NCBI GenBank assembly: GCA_964496705.1
Contig: CAZCBJ010000018.1
Coordinates: forward strand, 1 to 33,204
Source: CAZCBJ01 sp964496705
Lineage (GTDB): Bacteria; Chloroflexota; Anaerolineae; Anaerolineales; Anaerolineaceae
DNA: 33,204 bases
Reading direction: 5' to 3'
Shown here: positions 29,906 to 33,204 of the stretch, piece after piece
How the letters are laid out: every line of letters starts with the position of its first letter
Numbering within the stretch: the first letter of the stretch is position 1
Translations under genes and position numbers: made by a program
Notes under the pieces: model-generated
Seen by the model: the letters and a program-made list of their open reading frames with translations, nothing else
Told to the model about the DNA's origin: nothing
Databases searched by the model: none

Positions 29906-32900
29906 ATGACTGAACTGCACGATTGGGAAAATCCGCTGGTATTCGAGCGCAACCGCCGCCCATCCCACGCTCCGCTGGGCGGTTTTCCGACCGCTGAAGC
30001 GGCGCTGAGCTGCGATCGCATGTCCTCGCCCAACCTGCGCCTGCTCAACGGTGAGTGGAAGTTCCACCTGGCGCCTGACCCCTGGCATGTGCCGCAGGGT
30101 TTTTTCCGAACGGAATTCGACGACACCGCCTGGGCCGGGATCAGCGTGCCGGGCAACTGGCAATTGCAAGGTTTTGACGATATCCCCATTTACACCAATG
30201 TGGTTTATCCGTTTGAGGTCCGGCCGCCCTTCCCGCCCCGCGAGAACCCCACCGGTTGTTACCGCACCCATTTCCGAGTGCCTGCCGACTGGAAAGGGCG
30301 CTCGATCTTCCTGAACTTCGACTCGGTTGACTCGGCTTTTTATGTCTGGGTCAATGGTCAGATGGCCGGGTACAGCCAGGACAGCCGCCTGCCGGCTGAG
30401 TTTGACATCACCGGGCTGGTGCGCGACGGCGAGAATCTGCTGGCCGTCCAGGTGATGCGCTATTGCGATGGGTCTTATCTTGAAGACCAGGACATGTGGC
30501 TGCTCAGCGGCATCCAGCGCGACGTGATCCTCTACAGCAAGCCGACCGTGCGCCTGGAAGATTTCCGCGTGCGCACACTGCTCGACGACCGTTACCAGGA
30601 TGCGCGCCTGGAGGTGACCGCCTGGATGACCCGCGTGCCGGACATGGCTTCCTACCGCGTGGAAATGATGCTGTATGATGCTGCTGGCAAGCCGCTCTTC
30701 AGCCAGCCGGTATCCGCGCCGGTGGATGCAAACACTTCCTTCTCATTCCCGCCCAACCGCCTGACCGCGGCTGCCCAGTTGAATGCGCAGGTCGCCAACC
30801 CGCTCAAGTGGAGCGCCGAGACCCCTCACCTCTACCGTCTGGTGCTCAGCCTGGTCGATGCGACGGGCAAGGCGGTGGATTTTGAATCCTGCCGGGTGGG
30901 TTTCCGCCAGGTGGAGATCAAGGACGGCGTCATCCTGCTCAACGGTCGGCGGTTGGTGCTGCGCGGGGTGGACCGCCACGAGCATCATCCCGAGCGCGGG
31001 CGCGCGCTGACGGTGGAGGACATGCGCCGCGAGATCATCCTGATGAAGCAGCTCAATTTCAACACCGTGCGCACCAGCCATTATCCCGACCACACCCTGT
31101 GGTACGACCTGTGCGACGAGTACGGCATCCTTCTGATCGACGAGGCCAACCTGGAGACTCACGGAGTGAGCGCCGAGCTGACCAACGATCCCACCTGGCT
31201 GCCGGCTTACCTCTCGCGCGCCAGCCGAATGGTGCTGCGCGACAAGAACCACGCCAGCGTGCTGTTTTGGTCGCTGGGCAACGAATCGGGCAGCGGCCCC
31301 AACCACGCCGCCATGACCGCCTGGATTCATCAGTACGATCCCACCCGCCTGGTGCATTCAGAAAGCGGGCATCCCGGGCCGGATGTTTCGGATGTGATTT
31401 CGGTCATGTATCCCCGGTTGGAGCAAATTCACAGCCTGCTTGCCAACCCGCTGGACAACCGTCCGCTGATCATGTGCGAATACGCCTACGCGGAAGGCAA
31501 CGCCAGCGGCAACTTTTCCAAATTTTGGGATTTGATCGACCGCGAGCCGCGCTTCCAGGGCGGCTGCATCTGGGATTGGAATGACAAGGCGCTGCTGCAC
31601 ACCAGCCCGGATGGGCAAAAATATTATGCCTACGGCGGCGACTTCGGCGGCGATTTTAATTACAACCAGTCCAACGAGGAGCCGCAGATGTGCTGCAACG
31701 GCATCGTCGGTCCCGACCTGATCCCCCATCCGGGCGCGTATGAGGTCAAAAAGGTGCAGGCGCCGGTGGGCGTCAGCGCCGAGGACCTGCTCGCGGGGCG
31801 GCTGGTGGTGTGGAACAAGCACCACACGCTCAGCCTGGCGCATCTCGACATCCTCTGGGAGCTGGAAGAGGACGGCAGGCTGGTGCAGTCCGGCCTGCTG
31901 CCGCCGCTGGAAACCCCGCCCGGCGCGAAGACGCCTGTGCAAATCCCGCTGCAGGCTCCCCCGTCTCCGGCTGCCGGGGCGGAATACCATCTGAAGGTGC
32001 GCTTTGCCCTGCGCGCCGACAGCCCCTGGGCTGAGCGCGGGCATGTGGTGGCCTGGGAGCAGTTCAAGGTGCCGTTCCCAACCCCCCGGCGCCCCATCCA
32101 GCCGCTGAGCGGAATCCCCAACCTGGCGGCGATGAGCGAGGACAGCCAGCGCATCACCCTGGGCGGCGAGGGCTTTCAGGTGGTCTTCAACCGCAGCCAG
32201 GGGTTGATCGACTCCTTCCAGGCGGACGGGCGCGAACTGCTGGCAGCCGGGCCGCGCGAGCATTACTACCGCGCCCCGACCGACAACGACCTGCTGATGG
32301 GCAACCCGCCCGCCAGCATCCACAAATGGCGCGCGGCGGGTTACGACCGGCTGGAGCGCCGCCTGGTTTCCTTTGAAGCCAGGCTGGTCAACCCCAAACT
32401 GGCCGAGGTGTGCGCCGTGGCGCGCATCTGTGCGCCCGGCCTGGCTGACGGAATCGACAGCCGGGTCACCTACCGCATTTACGGCAGCGGTGAAATATTG
32501 GTGGAGAACGAGGTGCTGGTCGCTGAGCGCCTGCCCTACATTCCGCGCATCGGCCTGGAGCTGCGTCTGCCGGCTGGCTTCGAGCAGCTCACCTGGTTCG
32601 GGCGCGGCCCGCACGAGAACTACGTTGACCGCAAACACGGCGCGGCGGTCGGGCTGTATCGCAGCACGGTGGACGCCCAGTACACGCCCTATGTCTATCC
32701 CCAGGAGTGCGGCGGACATGAGGATATGCGCTGGCTGGCGCTGACCCATCCGCAGGGCGGCGGCCTGTTGGTGTGCGCGCTGGACCGGCTGCACTTTGAT
32801 GCGCTGCATTACACCACGCAAAACCTGGCCCAGGCTGGACACACCTATAACCTGGTGCGCCTGCCCGAGACGGTGCTGCACCTGGACGGCTGGCATCAGG

Positions 32901-33052
32901 GTGTGGGCGGAGACGACGGCTGGTGGCACACCGCCCATCCGGAGTTTCTGATCTTCCCCGGACGTTACCGTTTTGCCTTGCGCCTGCGCGCGCTCAGACC
33001 CCAGGATAATCCCGCCGAGCTGGCGCGGATAATACAGGAAGGGATGCTTTAA
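29906..33052 (+). CDS. lacZ: GH2 beta-galactosidase (LacZ-type)
   Basis: A 1048-residue cytoplasmic beta-galactosidase of glycoside hydrolase family 2. Sugar-binding and catalytic motifs match E. coli LacZ closely: LRGVDRHEHHP (around residue 354), FNTVRTSHYPDHTLWYDLCD, the general acid/base E460 in LGNESGSGPNH and nucleophile E525 in IMCEYAYAEGNASG. An N-terminal jelly-roll-like domain (NRRPSHAPL, SVPGNWQLQG) and the C-terminal beta-sandwich (GRGPHENYVDRK, WHTAHPEF) are also present, so the enzyme is full length. ATG at 29906 (MTELHDWENP) follows a weak AAGG; an upstream in-frame start at 29858 would add unconserved residues. Family members cleave terminal beta-galactosides such as lactose or galactan fragments. 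Regulation through the inverted repeat at 29788 is possible. Confidence 0.94.
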   Translation: MTELHDWENPLVFERNRRPSHAPLGGFPTAEAALSCDRMSSPNLRLLNGEWKFHLAPDPWHVPQGFFRTEFDDTAWAGISVPGNWQLQGFDDIPIYTNVVYPFEVRPPFPPRENPTGCYRTHFRVPADWKGRSIFLNFDSVDSAFYVWVNGQMAGYSQDSRLPAEFDITGLVRDGENLLAVQVMRYCDGSYLEDQDMWLLSGIQRDVILYSKPTVRLEDFRVRTLLDDRYQDARLEVTAWMTRVPDMASYRVEMMLYDAAGKPLFSQPVSAPVDANTSFSFPPNRLTAAAQLNAQVANPLKWSAETPHLYRLVLSLVDATGKAVDFESCRVGFRQVEIKDGVILLNGRRLVLRGVDRHEHHPERGRALTVEDMRREIILMKQLNFNTVRTSHYPDHTLWYDLCDEYGILLIDEANLETHGVSAELTNDPTWLPAYLSRASRMVLRDKNHASVLFWSLGNESGSGPNHAAMTAWIHQYDPTRLVHSESGHPGPDVSDVISVMYPRLEQIHSLLANPLDNRPLIMCEYAYAEGNASGNFSKFWDLIDREPRFQGGCIWDWNDKALLHTSPDGQKYYAYGGDFGGDFNYNQSNEEPQMCCNGIVGPDLIPHPGAYEVKKVQAPVGVSAEDLLAGRLVVWNKHHTLSLAHLDILWELEEDGRLVQSGLLPPLETPPGAKTPVQIPLQAPPSPAAGAEYHLKVRFALRADSPWAERGHVVAWEQFKVPFPTPRRPIQPLSGIPNLAAMSEDSQRITLGGEGFQVVFNRSQGLIDSFQADGRELLAAGPREHYYRAPTDNDLLMGNPPASIHKWRAAGYDRLERRLVSFEARLVNPKLAEVCAVARICAPGLADGIDSRVTYRIYGSGEILVENEVLVAERLPYIPRIGLELRLPAGFEQLTWFGRGPHENYVDRKHGAAVGLYRSTVDAQYTPYVYPQECGGHEDMRWLALTHPQGGGLLVCALDRLHFDALHYTTQNLAQAGHTYNLVRLPETVLHLDGWHQGVGGDDGWWHTAHPEFLIFPGRYRFALRLRALRPQDNPAELARIIQEGML

Positions 33053-33099
33053 CCGCGTTACTTCACTGAATATGGCATCCTAAATGGAAATTTTGGAGT

Positions 33100-33204
33100 C
33101 CCTTGGCTGCGCTCAGGGATTCATGGGGGGGCGAGACCCTTCGCTGCGCTCAGGGAGTCACGGGCGGGGCGAGACCCTTGGCTGCGCTCAGGGATTCATG
33201 GGGG
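33100..33204. repeat. Tandem REP-like units at the window end
   Basis: Three direct repeats of CCCTTsGCTGCGCTCAGGG followed by a G-rich tail: 33100-33136 (37 bases), 33137-33174 (38) and 33175-33204 (30, cut by the end). Each has a CCCT/AGGG stem. A gene-free stretch runs from 33053 to the end of the window. Confidence 0.9.

Noticed and set aside
31358..32938. 526-residue minus-strand ORF over the beta-galactosidase
   Set aside because: Antisense shadow of GH2.

Overview
The window looks like part of a metagenome-derived scaffold (it holds a 66-base run of N) from a GC-rich bacterium, most likely Chloroflexota of the Anaerolineae type. This placement is inference: it rests on the mix of a T-box-controlled alaS, a direct GlnRS, HisKA_3/NarL signalling, Gfo/Idh plus sugar-isomerase catabolism, DUF1537 kinase and REP-like intergenic elements. 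No rRNA or tRNA was seen.

Layout. 1-679: the 3' part of an ORF that joins a FemX/FemAB-type N-terminal piece to the C-terminal half of a short-chain dehydrogenase. 715-1608: PHP-domain metallohydrolase. 1609-2193: non-coding, AT-rich at one end, with three perfect and several near-perfect DnaA boxes and an inverted hairpin pair; it is a candidate replication origin. 2194-4261: a short alanyl-tRNA synthetase without the C-Ala domain, led by a complete Ala T-box with terminator. 4268-5473: a radical SAM gene flanked by heptamer repeat arrays in opposite orientation. 5474-8354: Eis-like acetyltransferase (with the N gap), then a DUF47-PiT phosphate operon with a Pho-box-like repeat. 8605-11594: glnS, RNase H with a hybrid-binding domain, and a CPT-like kinase. 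11591-14204: a divergent NarL-type response regulator and PAS-PAS histidine kinase. 14201-18675: GNAT, transglutaminase-like protein, an unknown helical protein, a CaCA-type cation exchanger preceded by a PII-like gene, and a HisN-like phosphatase.

18832-25727 is one long minus-strand run: two half-size SMR/EamA-like membrane proteins, a small protein plus nucleotidyltransferase pair, sulfatase, Gfo/Idh/MocA dehydrogenase, two sugar isomerase/epimerase-like TIM barrels, and a HicA/HicB pair with its own operator. 25819-33052 holds a second fusion remnant (FAD-oxidoreductase start joined to a racemase-like end), a four-carbon acid sugar kinase, a CE15-like esterase, a GNAT, a FlK-like thioesterase and a GH2 beta-galactosidase. 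33100-33204 is a tandem REP-like array.

Together the right half reads as polysaccharide and sulfated or acidic sugar catabolism (sulfatase, esterase, beta-galactosidase, oxidation/isomerisation, sugar-acid kinase). The left half carries housekeeping genes around a possible oriC. The most notable points are the oriC candidate, the T-box plus mini-AlaRS, the PII-like/cation-exchanger pair, the heptamer arrays sitting at two promoters, and two in-frame gene fusions that are either deletion scars or assembly chimeras.
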